A stretch of DNA of 64,000 nt from Apiosordaria backusii (lineage: Eukaryota; Ascomycota; Sordariomycetes; Sordariales; Lasiosphaeriaceae): contig JAUKTV010000014.1 of the NCBI GenBank assembly GCA_030549205.1, positions 434,001 through 498,000 of the forward strand. Reading direction: 5' to 3'. Position 1 is the stretch's first letter; every line of letters starts with the position of its first letter. Positions 24,880 to 35,016 of this stretch are shown one piece after another. The translations under genes were made by a program, and so were the position numbers. The notes beneath the pieces are model-generated. The model made no database searches, had not been told where the DNA came from, and saw nothing but the letters and a program-made list of their open reading frames with translations.

Positions 24880-26375
24880 CTATAAAGCTTTATAAATAAC
24901 TTTAATAAATATATTAGTTTTAGCCTTTAAAGTAGAAAGGCTTATAATACTAGCCTTCTTTAATTTCTAGTTTATAAGGCCTTTAACTACTTTAAATACA
25001 AAGCTATAAGTAAATTTTAAACCCTTTAAGTCCTCTATAAAGTCTGAATCTATAAAGTCTATAAATACTATAGTACCTTTTTTTTAATAAGTCTAATAGT
25101 ATTATAACTGTAGGCAATTACTAAATTCTCTATACTATTTAAATACTTTAAAAGATTTTTAATAGCATTTAAGCTTACTATAGTAGGCTACTATATACTT
25201 TTTAAAAGCTACTATATTATAAAAGTAATATTAAGCCTTATTTAAATTATTAAATATATTATAGTACTTACTATATATTAAAATAGTATATAATTTAACT
25301 TACTTATAGGGTTTCCTTTTAATTTAAGGTCCTTATATTAAGTTACTATTTTAAGCTATAAAGGAACTAATATTTTATAGCTATTTTTAAAGCTAAAGGT
25401 CTTAATTGCCTTTTATATATATTAAACTTAATTAAACTATAGAAAGAAGTAACATCTATCCTTTATTATTTAAATACTTAAAAAGAAAAAAGCCGGCCCT
25501 TTATTTTTTATTAAATAGACCTTATTTAAGCTTTTTTTAAATTATTAAATATAGGCCTTATTAAAGCCTATAATTAAACAATTATTAATATAAATTATTA
25601 TAAAAATCCTAACTTTAAGATTATAAAAGACAGTAGAGTTAGAAATTAATACTATAAAACCCTTTTTTTTAATAGTTTAATAAATTTAATTTACTAAAGT
25701 TTAAGGCTTTACTTTAAGCTATATAGGGCTTTAAAAAGGCAAATTATTTAATTAGTTTTAAACTTAAAGCCTTACCTATATAGCTTTACTTTAATAGTTA
25801 AGTTTGCTTTTTAATAAAACTTATAAAAGCCTTTAAATATAGTTATATAATTTTCTTTTTTTAAATAGCTATTAAGAAATATCTTTATAAAATCGATTTG
25901 CTCTATTTTTTAATCTAATAAAGCTACTATAGTTAATAATATATATTAAGTAAGTAATATAGTAATAAAGGTAAAGGTTTTTATAAAATCTAAACCTTCC
26001 TTTTATAAGAATTTTCTAATAATTAGTTTAGCTTTAAACTTTAAAAGCCTATTTTCTTTATTAGCCTTTTTATATAGTATTAACTTACTAATTAGTAATA
26101 TATAGTCTTTAAAGAAAGTACTTTAAAGAAGAAACTTAAAGGTTCTTTAATTAACTATTTACTTAAATTTACTATATATAGCCTTTAATTAATAGGATTT
26201 TTCAAGGTTTTTTAATACTTATTTTAATATTTAAGGTAATAAATTAATATTAAAAGGACCTTTAAAAACCCTATAATAATAAGCTTTAGTCTTAATTAAT
26301 ATTGATTTAATAAATTAGCTAATGCTGATTTTAATATCTTTATTTACATTTTAATATAGTTCTTTTACTTCTATT
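24880..26375 (-). pseudogene. Minus-strand Ty1/copia pol relic (RNaseH and reverse transcriptase)
   Basis: Continues copy 2 to the right. The RNaseH motif region lies at about 25,100-24,880, and RIP-damaged reverse-transcriptase-like sequence runs to about 26,375, where an R retroposon interrupts it. The relic probably continues at 27,371. Stops in every frame. Confidence 0.55.
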
Positions 26376-27359
26376 AGCTTAAGGTTCGGTGGTATATATA
26401 CAAGACGTGATATACAGATGCTTACGATTAACATAACAGTATCTTTAGGCTATTTAATATAGCTATTAGACTGGCTACTTAATCTATTAGGCTGTCTTAT
26501 CCTTTACAATTACTACTGTAATATCGATTAATTTCACTAACCAGTCTTCTACCTTATCCTTCTTTTTAAAAGCTTTCTTTTAAGTCGTTTTATCCTTAAT
26601 TTAATACCTCGGTTTAAGACCGATTAAATCCTATTTAAATCGATAGAGATTAATATATTCGGTATAAAATAGAGTAGCGACAGTATATATAGCTAATTCT
26701 TTAATAAAGACGACGTTTATATTCTACTTATTACTGTCTTTCTTTAATATAGCTATTATAATGTTAGTAAATTTAAGGTATTTATAGTAATCTAACCTCG
26801 GGATTTTATACTTATAGGCTTTCGGTATAGTAAATTATATACTATTATTATATTAGTACTATCTTTTAGTCGTTAAATTATATAGGACAGACCTATACTT
26901 AGTACTATAATTGATTAAGTCTTAATATAATAGGTAGTATAAAAGAGAAATATAGTAGGTAATGTAAGAGAAGAATATAGTAGGTAATATAGAAGAAGAA
27001 TATAGTAAGTAATGTAGGAGAGGAATAGTAAAGAAGAGCAGTAAATAAGATTCTTTTTAACCTTATATAGGCGCTAGTACTTGGCCTTAGTGTAAGCCGA
27101 TAAAAGAGTTATCGGCACGGTTATAAGCAATTCGGTAATAAAGGAGGTATCTGGAAGGTTTGCCTATAATATTATTATATAAGCTTGTTATTAAACTCGA
27201 TGGTAGAAGGTTTAGCTATATAACAAGCACGTAACTATAATAGTAGCCCTAAGCAGTTTAAGTGGTATACCAGATCAGCTATAAAGAGAACCAACGCCGG
27301 GTATAGCGTTGTAAAAGAAATTTTTCTTTTTTAGAAGCTCTACTTCTTAAAGAGATATT
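26376..27359 (+). mobile_element. R retroposon, full-length copy (non-LTR/SINE-like family)
   Basis: 984 bp starting CTTAAGGTTCGG and ending near AAGAGATATT. An exact 11-bp direct repeat, acttctattag, flanks it at 26,365-26,375 and 27,360-27,370. The same element occurs inverted at 58,128-59,024, and 5'-truncated copies lie at 57,945-58,113 and 43,317-43,376. Target duplications of different length, a fixed 3' end and 5' truncation point to target-primed retroposition, not LTR integration. No ORF was recognised; RIP has altered it. Confidence 0.7.
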
Positions 27360-27370
27360 ACTTCTATTAG

Positions 27371-28258
27371 TAAATAGTCTTTAATAAGGAGTTTTAAACT
27401 GGCTTTAAAGTTTATAATAAGCTTATTAAAAAGCTTTAAACTACTATTAATTATAGCCTTTTAAATTATAATAAGTCTACTAATTAACTTACTATTAGGA
27501 AATTTTTTAAAGTATAGGTTGCTATCTTTATTTATTAATTATAGTAGCTCTATCCTTCTTTAGCTTAAATCCCTTTTTAAAATAGTAGTAATACTTTAAA
27601 TTATAGTAGGCTTATTTACTATATTAATAAAGGAAAATTTTACTATTGCCCTTTTAACCGGTATTTATATTTAATAGGTCTTACTTTTAAAGATAGTTAA
27701 TAGCTTATTAAGCTTTATATAGGCCTATAGCTTTAAAGCTTTAAACCTTTTTTTAATAGAAATAAAAAGCTTTATAAAGAAGCCTATAGCTTTAAACCAG
27801 CTTAAATCTAGTTTATAGAAAAAGGAAAGCTCTAATTTATTATAAAGCATTTAATAAAAAGTAAGGTCCTTATTATTAACTACTATATAGTTAATTAATT
27901 TAAATACTATAAGTACTATATAGTATTATAAATATTAAGAAAGCTATAATAATACCATTATAGCCTATAATCGGTTTAAAAATACTTAAATAAAACGTTT
28001 AATTAGGCTATTTTATTTATAAATATAGAACTTAAAAGTAGAAAATTCAATGCCTTTAATAGAAAACTAGGTTTATAATTTATAATTAATTTCTTTTTTA
28101 CTATTATAGTAAAAATAAATAGGGTATCAGTTATAGTAATTCTTTAAGTCTTTAAAAAAGCCTTTTATAATGCTTAGTATAGTTAATTCCTTAACATTTA
28201 ATAAGTAAAAGGCCTACTTAAATTAGGATTTTCAGTCTACTAAAATTAATACTATAAA
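27371..28258. other. AT-rich relic between the R copy and the gypsy element
   Basis: RIP-mutated sequence, probably the continuation of the minus-strand copia element cut by R. No motif could be read with confidence. Confidence 0.4.
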
Positions 28259-28660
28259 TGTGACGAACCCCTGTACAGAACCTCTGAAAGGGATACTCGG
28301 TTGAAGGTAACTTCTGACAATTGGTTCGGTGCAGCTAAACAGTGCACAACAAGATGTCTCAATGTAAACACAAGATACCGTGAATACAAGCTGTGATTGC
28401 ATACTGCGGAACTATCTACAAGCTATCTAGTTCCTCCGTATATATAGACCGTTATTTCCTGGATCATTGTCCTTTCCTAATGATCCCCTAGAGCCGGATC
28501 GTTGGATCACCACAATGATCCAATGATCCTATTCCCGGATCATGCTCTTATCCCAATGATCCTTTCCTGGTAGGTCTGTCTCCTATTCCTTTGATTGGCT
28601 GTTCCCTTCTTCCTTCTGATTGGCTGAGACTGCCGGGAGTCCGCATTCAAGAACGTGACA
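28259..28660 (-). repeat. 3' LTR of the gypsy element (402 bp)
   Basis: Contains a cluster of eight GATC-centred motifs (about 28,461-28,563) and a TATATATA box (28,439-28,447) oriented to serve the antisense ORF. Confidence 0.93.
28439..28447 (+). promoter_or_regulatory. Candidate TATA box in the 3' LTR for the antisense ORF
   Basis: TATATATAG lies 327 bp upstream of the antisense ATG at 28,774. The core is nearly palindromic, so the same box in the 5' LTR could serve the sense strand. Position and sequence only; no transcript evidence. Confidence 0.35.
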
Positions 28661-28663
28661 CGA

Positions 28664-28677
28664 TTCCCCTCCTCTCC
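28664..28677 (-). other. Polypurine tract of the gypsy element
   Basis: On the minus strand GGAGAGGAGGGGAA ends 3 bp before the 3' LTR, where the plus-strand primer for reverse transcription is expected. It supports the LTR boundary and the minus-strand sense of the element. Confidence 0.75.
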
Positions 28678-28773
28678 AGGTCGACGTCCCGACGACCTTG
28701 GTTAAAGTCTGGCCAACAACCATTTCTTTTCCTCTTTGTAGGTCCCTCCCCTCATATCCTTTCTTCCTTCACG

Positions 28774-29403
28774 ATGTCTAACCATGTAAGCAAGCAGAAA
28801 CATCCTAAAACGCTAAGCCGTCAAGGCCTTGCAGAGAAGGTCCTCCGCCATTCGATTGCGATGCCTACACCTTGTTCCTCGTGTGCTTCCCGCAAACTCT
28901 CCTGTGTTCTTTCTACCGACTCCTCTCGTTGCCACGAGTGCGTCCGCCGTGCCTTGCCTCATTGTGACGCCCTGGGCATCTCCCCTCGTCAACTGTCGCA
29001 GATTATCTCGCAACACGACGCTGTCGAAGCTGAGCTCGAACGAGCTGAAGAATTGGCCGAAGTCGCTAACGCCAAGGTTCGTCGACTTCGTCGCCAAAAG
29101 AAAGCCTGGCTAGAGAAAATGTCGCGGGCTGTGTCTCGTGGTTTCGACAGTGTAGAGGAGTTGGAGAGAGTTGAGCGGGAAGAGCAGGCCGCTAACAAGG
29201 CCGCCTCCCCACCTTTACTGGACCCCTCTTTCGACTGGACCTCCGCGCCGTTGGACGGGCTTGGCCAAGATTTCCCAGACGGGTTCGCTGATTCCGCTGG
29301 TGACTTGGGTCTTGGCTTGCCGCCGGGTTCCCCTCGCTGCTCCCCGCCCCTGGCCTCCCAGGGTTCCTCCGATGGAATTCCTCCAGCTTCTCAGGGCAGT
29401 TGA
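28774..29403 (+). CDS. Antisense ORF of the gypsy element: Zn(II)2Cys6-like cluster plus coiled coil
   Basis: 209 aa from Met28774 (context ACGATGTC); the frame is open upstream into the LTR (Met28591), but the short start fits better. Cysteines 34, 37, 44, 53, 56 and 64 have spacing C-X2-C-X6-C-X8-C-X2-C-X7-C, which is within the Gal4-type fungal zinc-cluster rule (C-X2-C-X6-C-X5-12-C-X2-C-X6-8-C), with the basic SRK between Cys37 and Cys44. A charged coiled coil follows at about 74-145, then an acidic, Pro/Gly-rich tail. Codons 1-139 lie where the sense strand has no gene; the last ~70 overlap tail-to-tail with the end of pol (29,192-29,403). The coding frame is unbroken although pol is not. 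It may regulate the element or host genes; that is inference. I recall similar 'hypothetical proteins' in fungal genomes but cannot verify it here. Confidence 0.7.
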   Translation: MSNHVSKQKHPKTLSRQGLAEKVLRHSIAMPTPCSSCASRKLSCVLSTDSSRCHECVRRALPHCDALGISPRQLSQIISQHDAVEAELERAEELAEVANAKVRRLRRQKKAWLEKMSRAVSRGFDSVEELERVEREEQAANKAASPPLLDPSFDWTSAPLDGLGQDFPDGFADSAGDLGLGLPPGSPRCSPPLASQGSSDGIPPASQGS

Positions 29404-31075
29404 GGTTCGTGGCGGGCTCCCATGAGTTATCCGTATCCGGGTAGTCCAACCAGCTAACCAAATACTCCAGTTGTTTGTTATTAATGCGAGAGTCCAATAC
29501 TTCTTCCACATCGTACTCTTCTTCCTCGTCCTCGGCTTCTACTTGTGTGTCTAGGCTGGCCGCCCGTGGTGCCGGTTCCAAGAGTGAAATGTGAAAGGTG
29601 TTCGATCGTAGTCGCATAGTGTCTGGTAGTCTGAGCTTGAAAGCCGTTTCTGATACCTTTTCTTCGACCGTAAAAGGTCCTACCCTCCTGTGGTCCAACT
29701 TCTTGCTTGGTCGTTTTGTGCGTAAATTTCGTGTTGATAAAAACACTTTATCCCCCCTCTTCAAGCGAGGTCCCTCGAGCCGTTTGACGTTGTAGTACTT
29801 GCGCATGCGTTCCCGAACGAACTCGAGCTCTTCCTTGAGTTTGGCGTGCAGCATGTGTAGCTTCCCTGCTTTTGCTGCCGCCCTAGGCACTCTTGCCTCT
29901 GGTCCTTGTCGTAGATCTGCCTCGAACCCATAATTCGCGAAGAATGGCGTGACTTTTGTTGTTTCTGTGGGCGCTGTGTTGTAGGCGAGTTGTGCTGCTG
30001 GCAAAAGTTCAACCCAGTTGTCTTGTTCGAAATTGATGTAGTTCCGAAGGTACTGTTCAACGATCTGGTTGAGCCTTTCTGTCTGACCGTCCGTCTGTGG
30101 GTGATATGCTGACGATGCCTTGCTTCTCACTCCTACTTGCTCCATCAGAGCCTTCCAAAACTTCGATACAAACTTGGTGTCGCGATCCGTGATGAATTCC
30201 CTTGGCCATGTGTGTGTCGCCGTGACGTTCCGAAACACCACATCCGCCAATTGTTCCGCCGTCCAAGTCTCCCTGTAGGGCAGGAAGTATGCCCATTTGG
30301 TGAGTCTGTCAACGACTGTGAGGATGCTGTCGTACTTGACGCCTGTGACCGTGTCCTTGGAATGTGGTAGCTTAGTGATAAAGTCCATTGTCACTGAGCT
30401 CCACGGTTGTTCCGCCACTGGCAATGGTTCCAAGAATCCGTAAGGCTTGTGTCTCTCTGCCTTCGTCCTCCGGCAGAGGTCACATTCTTGCAGCGTTTCC
30501 TCAACATCCTTCCTTAGTCCTGGCCAATTGAAGTGTTGTTTGACCTTCTCTGTTGTCTTGGCCACTCCCATGTGTCCACCGAGCTTCGACTCGTGGATCT
30601 CCTGAATCAATGCCTTCCGCTGCTCTGGTTCGACGTAAGCTCGATTGTGATACCAGAGCCGGTAATTGTCGTCCTTCTGGATCCCCAAAGATTCCAGTTC
30701 AGCCCATCGTTCCTGCTCGTTGCTGCCGATGTTGCTCTGATACTTGTTGGCTGTTGATTCTTCTCGGTACACCGCGCAACACTCAGCCCACTGCTGGAGC
30801 GGGTGCCTCAGTGTGCCTTCTGCTGTCTCCTGCAGCAAGGGTGGTGACTCCTCCGCCACCTTTTCTTCGTGGTGGTCTGCCCTTCTGCTTAGAGCGTCCG
30901 CTCTCGCGTTCTCAGATCCCTTCTTGTAATGGATCTGAAAATTGAACTCAGACAGGAATTCCGACCACCTGCCTTGCCTGGCGTTGAGGACCTTGGTAGT
31001 AGTGAAATATTTCAATTTTTGTGATCCGTGTAGACCTGGACCTCGTAGTTGGTTCCGCTGAGGTATGGTCTCCAC
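29192..31075 (-). CDS. Pol C-terminal part: RNaseH end, integrase, chromodomain (frame open)
   Basis: 627 codons in one frame, separated from the upstream pol by frameshifts. The RNaseH end reads 'KLKYFTTTKVLNARQGRWSE' to ENARADALSRR. The integrase has its HHCC zinc-binding region ('HESKLGGHMG' to 'CDLCRRTK'), then the catalytic core with Asp in 'TMDFITKLPHS', Asp in 'ITDRDTKFVSKFWKAL' and Glu in 'AYHPQTDGQTERLNQ'. The chromodomain is 'YDVEEVLDSRINNKQLEYLV' to WEPATNL near residues 495-540; in chromoviruses it guides integration to heterochromatin. The last ~65 residues are low-complexity and basic and overlap the antisense ORF. The first Met is internal and not a real start. Confidence 0.85.
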   Translation of the reverse strand: METIPQRNQLRGPGLHGSQKLKYFTTTKVLNARQGRWSEFLSEFNFQIHYKKGSENARADALSRRADHHEEKVAEESPPLLQETAEGTLRHPLQQWAECCAVYREESTANKYQSNIGSNEQERWAELESLGIQKDDNYRLWYHNRAYVEPEQRKALIQEIHESKLGGHMGVAKTTEKVKQHFNWPGLRKDVEETLQECDLCRRTKAERHKPYGFLEPLPVAEQPWSSVTMDFITKLPHSKDTVTGVKYDSILTVVDRLTKWAYFLPYRETWTAEQLADVVFRNVTATHTWPREFITDRDTKFVSKFWKALMEQVGVRSKASSAYHPQTDGQTERLNQIVEQYLRNYINFEQDNWVELLPAAQLAYNTAPTETTKVTPFFANYGFEADLRQGPEARVPRAAAKAGKLHMLHAKLKEELEFVRERMRKYYNVKRLEGPRLKRGDKVFLSTRNLRTKRPSKKLDHRRVGPFTVEEKVSETAFKLRLPDTMRLRSNTFHISLLEPAPRAASLDTQVEAEDEEEEYDVEEVLDSRINNKQLEYLVSWLDYPDTDNSWEPATNLNCPEKLEEFHRRNPGRPGAGSSEGNPAASQDPSHQRNQRTRLGNLGQARPTARRSSRKRGPVKVGRRPC

Positions 31076-33010
31076 TCCTCGAAAGCCTCAATGATGGCAA
31101 GCAGCTCTTGTCGTGGATGGGTAGTTCTTGCGTGGTCCCTCCAGCTTCTTCGAAAAGAATGCTACTGGATGCAACTTCCCATCCTCGTCTCGTTGTCCAG
31201 CTGTCCTCCGATGGCGTAGTCGGAAGCATCTGTTCGACTCGAAAGGCGTCCTGGTCCGGAAGCTTGAGCACTGGGTCCGCCAATGGCGTCTTGATGGCTG
31301 AAAAGCCTGTTCCTGTGCTTCCCCATTGAACTCGGCGTCCTTCTTGGTTAGATCGTTCAACGGTTTTGCGATGGCGCCGTAGTTCGTATGAACATTCGAT
31401 AAAATTCGTAATCCCAGAAACTCTCGAACCCTAGTTTCAGCTGTTCGGGTGTTTCTCCCTGTGGTCTCGGCCAGTTCTTGACTGCCGCGATCTTCCCTGG
31501 TTCCATCGCACTTCTCCTGGCGAGATCAGATACCCGAGATAGACCGTTCCTGCACATGGAACTCGCTCTTGTCTTTGTTGACCGATAGTCCTGCTCCATG
31601 TAGCGCGTCCAAAATTTCCTTGACGTGCTGCTTGTGTTCTTCCAGAGTGCGTGAGTAGATGAGAACTCGTCGAGATAACAAACTGCTGTTTTGTCGAGAT
31701 ACTGGCGAATCGTGTGATCAACGAGGGCCTGGAAAGTCGCGGTGCATTTGTGAGCCCGAACGGCATGACGAGGTACTCGAAATGCCCGTAAGGCGTGCGA
31801 AAAGCGTCTTCCATTCGTCTCCCTCCTTGATTCGTATGTGCGCGTACCCGACTGGCATATCAAGTCTGGTGAACCATCGTGCCCCTGACAGTTGACTTCG
31901 CAGCCGCGAAATCAGCGGTAGTGGGTAACCGTTCTTCACCGTCTCCTGATTTAGCTGTCGATAATCCACACACAGTCGCGGACTCCCATCTTTCTTCGGT
32001 ACGAAGAAAACAGGATATCCAGCCGGCGATGTGGATGGTCTGATGTGTCCTCTCTTGATGTTTTCGTCCAAATACTTCGTAACTCCTCACTCTGTTGTCG
32101 TTGGTGTGGTAGACCTGGAAAAGCTTGAGTTTTGCTCCTTCCTTGAGTTTGATCTCATGGTCCCATGGTCCCCTCTCTGGTAGACCCTGAAGGTGTTTTG
32201 CCGTGAACACCGGATGTCCTTGATACTCCGATGGCACTTCCTTCCTCTTGTCCTTCCGTACGTTGTTGTAGTAGGCGTATTTGTCCTTCATTGCTGCCGC
32301 AATTTCCACCAACGCAACTGTTCCTACCAACCCTACTTCTTCGATCTTGCCGCCTGTGTCGATTGAGTACACTAATATTTCCCGTGCCTCTTGCGGTGGT
32401 GCCGTGGAGGGTGCTTGTCCACACTCTGCTCCTGCCGTGCTCCTGACCTCCCATCGTTGGTTGGATACTCCCGATATGTCCTCGGTCGTAGGTGGCCACC
32501 ATCCTTCCAATCGATGTCTGGGTTGTAGTCCTCGTGCCATGGTTGCCCCAGAATCATGTCTTTTTCTGGCCCCATGTCCACGATGTCGAAAATCACTGTC
32601 GTTGTTTTTCCTGACACTGTGATGTCCAGTGGCAACGTCTCTCTGGTTACCAACTGTGTAGGGAAGGGTCCCTTCATGATGACCTCTTCCTCCTTCTTTC
32701 TCCATGGAACCCGGGCTTGTTGCACAAATCTTGGTGAAATCAAGTCCGCTTCTGCTCCACTGTCTACGAGTGCTTGCGTTTGGAAACCCTTCCAACGCGC
32801 TGCCACTCGCAATCTTTTGTCTTTCATGCCCCTCCTTTGTACAGCAGCGACCTCGCTGATGCGTAGCTCGTGGTCCTTTAGAGGTTTGCGGCCTCCGCGA
32901 AAGGCCGTGGCCCTTTTCCCGACTGTTGTTGAGCCTCCAGAGCGTCCTCCTTCGTCGAACTGTCCAGCAGCTCGAAACCGGCTAACCATTGTCGTTGGGC
33001 TTCTTTCCAT
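31076..33010 (-). pseudogene. Pol protease, reverse transcriptase and RNaseH region, broken by several frameshifts
   Basis: The protease lies in the frame from 33,010: 'ALVDSGAEADLIS' with the catalytic DSG. It is in the -1 frame relative to gag and overlaps it by at least 130 nt, as in elements that use -1 frameshifting. The RT is split over frames: 'FVPKKDGSPRLCVDYRQLN' (about 31,980), 'EYLVMPFGLTNAP' (about 31,770), and a catalytic region reading CYLDE, where one base is missing from the YLDD codons. RNaseH pieces ('DGKLHPVAFFSKKLEGP') lie at about 31,180. At least six single-base shifts are needed to read it through. The lost bases look like deletions, not RIP changes; true decay and assembly error are both possible. 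Confidence 0.85.
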
Positions 33011-35016
33011 TCCTCGCTGTCAGATGGGCGTTCATCTATCCCATAGGCTTCCCCCCATGTGGTGTTTCTTTCCGCGTGGTACGCCCGCACCTTCATTCTC
33101 AAGTGAAGTGCGCAATCCTTGCTTGGGCAATAAGCCATGTCCTCATCGAGGTTATCCACGCAGCATCGAGCCTCTCTTGGCCAAAACTGAATGACCTGTC
33201 GAACATCGTCGGGTCGAACCGGGTCTCCTTGTCTCCACAAGAAGTAGTCGTTTAATTCCTTGTCCGGAGTTCCCCATCTTGCGAGTGTCCTCGATACTGG
33301 TGCTGGTTGTCCTGTCTGGGTAACCTCCCTGATCGGCCAGTGCCTGTTGAGGGTCTTCGACTGGTAGTGTTCCGCGCATCCGTGGCCGATGCACTGGAAC
33401 CATGGCACTCTCCTGTGCTCTGGGTGCCTTGGGTGAACCTGTGGCGTATCTCCTTCGCAAGGAGTATACCACCCATGTGCTGGGACCTCTCCTGGCGCCA
33501 GTGCGAGCCCCACGCTGGCCACTGGTCGCGCTGCCCAAAACTCATCCCAAGTCTCCCCGTACTCGTTGAGCCGCATAAGGTCTCCAACGAACTCTTCCTC
33601 CGGAATGATCCAGCGTTCATTGCCCTGCCTGAGCTGTGCAAGCGGTTGGCTGTCTACTGCGACCGTGGTCTGTGCCACCTTGTCCCTGAGGTCGCGATAT
33701 AGCTGGTTGATTTCTTTGCGTAGATTCTGGAGTTCTTCCACCTTTTTCTCGAGTTCTTGGACTCGTTCTTTGGCTTGTTGTAGAGTTGTTCCTGTGGTCG
33801 AGTCCTGAGCGTTGGTTGTACCGGTGGCGAAAACTCGTCCCAACCGTTGTAAGGTTTCCTCAGAGGGTCCCGGAGCAGTGCTCTCTTGTTGCCCAGTGGC
33901 TCCTCCGACCGGTCGTTCCTGTCCCACGACGAGGTCCTCCCCTTCCGAGTCAACCGTTAATTCTCCTTCCTGGGCCTCATACCCATAGTTGCTATCAGTG
34001 TAGTCGTCCGCGGAGTCCCAGAAAATCTTGTCGATGTGTTCTACGCCGGAGACCTCCACTACCCGTGCTGCCTTCGCTACCGCTGCCGTCTCTTTTTCCT
34101 TCCACCTGAGTTGCTTGGGTGCTCGGCAGTCTCGTTTGAAGTGTCCAGCTTTCCCGCAGTTGAAGCATTTGGCGTCGTTCTTTCCCTTGAACTGCCTCTG
34201 AGCTGCGTCAATCTCCATAGGTCCCGCGTGAGTGGTTCCAGACACGCTCGTGGTGTAGCGTTTCCTCTTGTCGTTGGCTCGGTAGCCCCCCGAGCCACGG
34301 TGTTGTCCTGGGTTTGCACGCGTTCCTCTTTTCTCCATCCGGCGTTGAAACTGCCGGTCGTCGATACGAATGGCTGTAGCGATGTACTTGTCGATGGTGT
34401 CCGGTCTCTCTTCTTTGTACAGTTCGTCCTTCACTTCGTCCTTGAGTCCGTTGTAGAAAAGCTGCATCAAGCCTTCGTCATTGATCTCGCTGCGCAGGGC
34501 GTCGGTCTTGAAGGTGGCAGCATAGTCAGCTGCCGACCGGGTTTGACGCAAGTTGGCGAGTCTCTCCTGGGCTCGGCGAGCTTCATCGTACTCTCCGAAG
34601 ACTTCCTTGATGCGGGTTTCGAACTTCTTGAAGGTCTCGAAGCATTCCCTAGTGATGTCCTTCCTGATGCCTGCGTCGTTGTTCTCGTAATAGTCGTCCA
34701 GGATGGGCTCAAACCATGTAAGAGCCTTGTCCTTGAGTCGAGATGCCGCATAGGTGACCTTGGACTCCTCGTCAGGGAAACGAGTAGGGTAGTACCGAAA
34801 ATAGGTCTTGAGTTGGATCAGGAATCCTCCAAGCTCCCCTTTTCCGCCACCATAGCGTTCGGGGGCCTCGATCTTGGCCAGCTGGTTACCGCGGTGATCC
34901 AGGTGACCAACGGCGACGACTTGGTCCTGGGTTTGTTGAACCGCATCCTCGAGCTCCTTGACGCGAGCGTTGAGTCGAGCCAGAATGGCTTGGGGGCTTT
35001 CTTTGTTGTCCGCCAT
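32878..35016 (-). CDS. Gag (capsid/nucleocapsid) of the gypsy element with an extended Cys/His C-terminal region
   Basis: 712 aa from MADNKESPQAIL; the frame is open to 35,067 upstream, but this ATG is the better start. A short coiled coil (about 10-35) is followed by the retrotransposon gag domain (about 50-240, e.g. 'YFRYYPTRFPDEESKVTYAA', 'GLMQLFYNGLKDEVKDELYK'). The CCHC knuckle CFNCGKAGHFKRDC has Cys284, Cys287, His292 and Cys297. An acidic linker and a second coiled coil with LEKKVEELQNLRKEI come next. Unusually, a ~210-residue C-terminal region carries two motifs of identical spacing, C-X4-C-X2-H-X8-H: Cys542/Cys547/His550/His559 and Cys630/Cys635/His638/His647. It forms virus-like particles around the element RNA; the role of the extra region is unknown. 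Confidence 0.9.
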   Translation of the reverse strand: MADNKESPQAILARLNARVKELEDAVQQTQDQVVAVGHLDHRGNQLAKIEAPERYGGGKGELGGFLIQLKTYFRYYPTRFPDEESKVTYAASRLKDKALTWFEPILDDYYENNDAGIRKDITRECFETFKKFETRIKEVFGEYDEARRAQERLANLRQTRSAADYAATFKTDALRSEINDEGLMQLFYNGLKDEVKDELYKEERPDTIDKYIATAIRIDDRQFQRRMEKRGTRANPGQHRGSGGYRANDKRKRYTTSVSGTTHAGPMEIDAAQRQFKGKNDAKCFNCGKAGHFKRDCRAPKQLRWKEKETAAVAKAARVVEVSGVEHIDKIFWDSADDYTDSNYGYEAQEGELTVDSEGEDLVVGQERPVGGATGQQESTAPGPSEETLQRLGRVFATGTTNAQDSTTGTTLQQAKERVQELEKKVEELQNLRKEINQLYRDLRDKVAQTTVAVDSQPLAQLRQGNERWIIPEEEFVGDLMRLNEYGETWDEFWAARPVASVGLALAPGEVPAHGWYTPCEGDTPQVHPRHPEHRRVPWFQCIGHGCAEHYQSKTLNRHWPIREVTQTGQPAPVSRTLARWGTPDKELNDYFLWRQGDPVRPDDVRQVIQFWPREARCCVDNLDEDMAYCPSKDCALHLRMKVRAYHAERNTTWGEAYGIDERPSDSEEWKEAQRQWLAGFELLDSSTKEDALEAQQQSGKGPRPFAEAANL

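Larger units (their letters stand above)
17105..25113 (-). repeat. Directly repeated copia-derived segment, copy 2 (split by the 17,360 copia element)
   Basis: Left piece 17,105-17,359 and right piece 23,757-25,113 align to copy 1 when the inserted element and one target copy (CTAAC) are removed. Unlike copy 1, homology to the minus-strand copia pol continues past 25,113, so this copy is still attached to its reverse transcriptase. Confidence 0.7.

Noticed and set aside
26376..27359. Solo LTR of a gypsy element
   Set aside because: Flanking duplications are 11-14 bp and vary between copies, and two other copies are 5'-truncated; LTR integration gives a constant 4-6 bp duplication and no such truncation.
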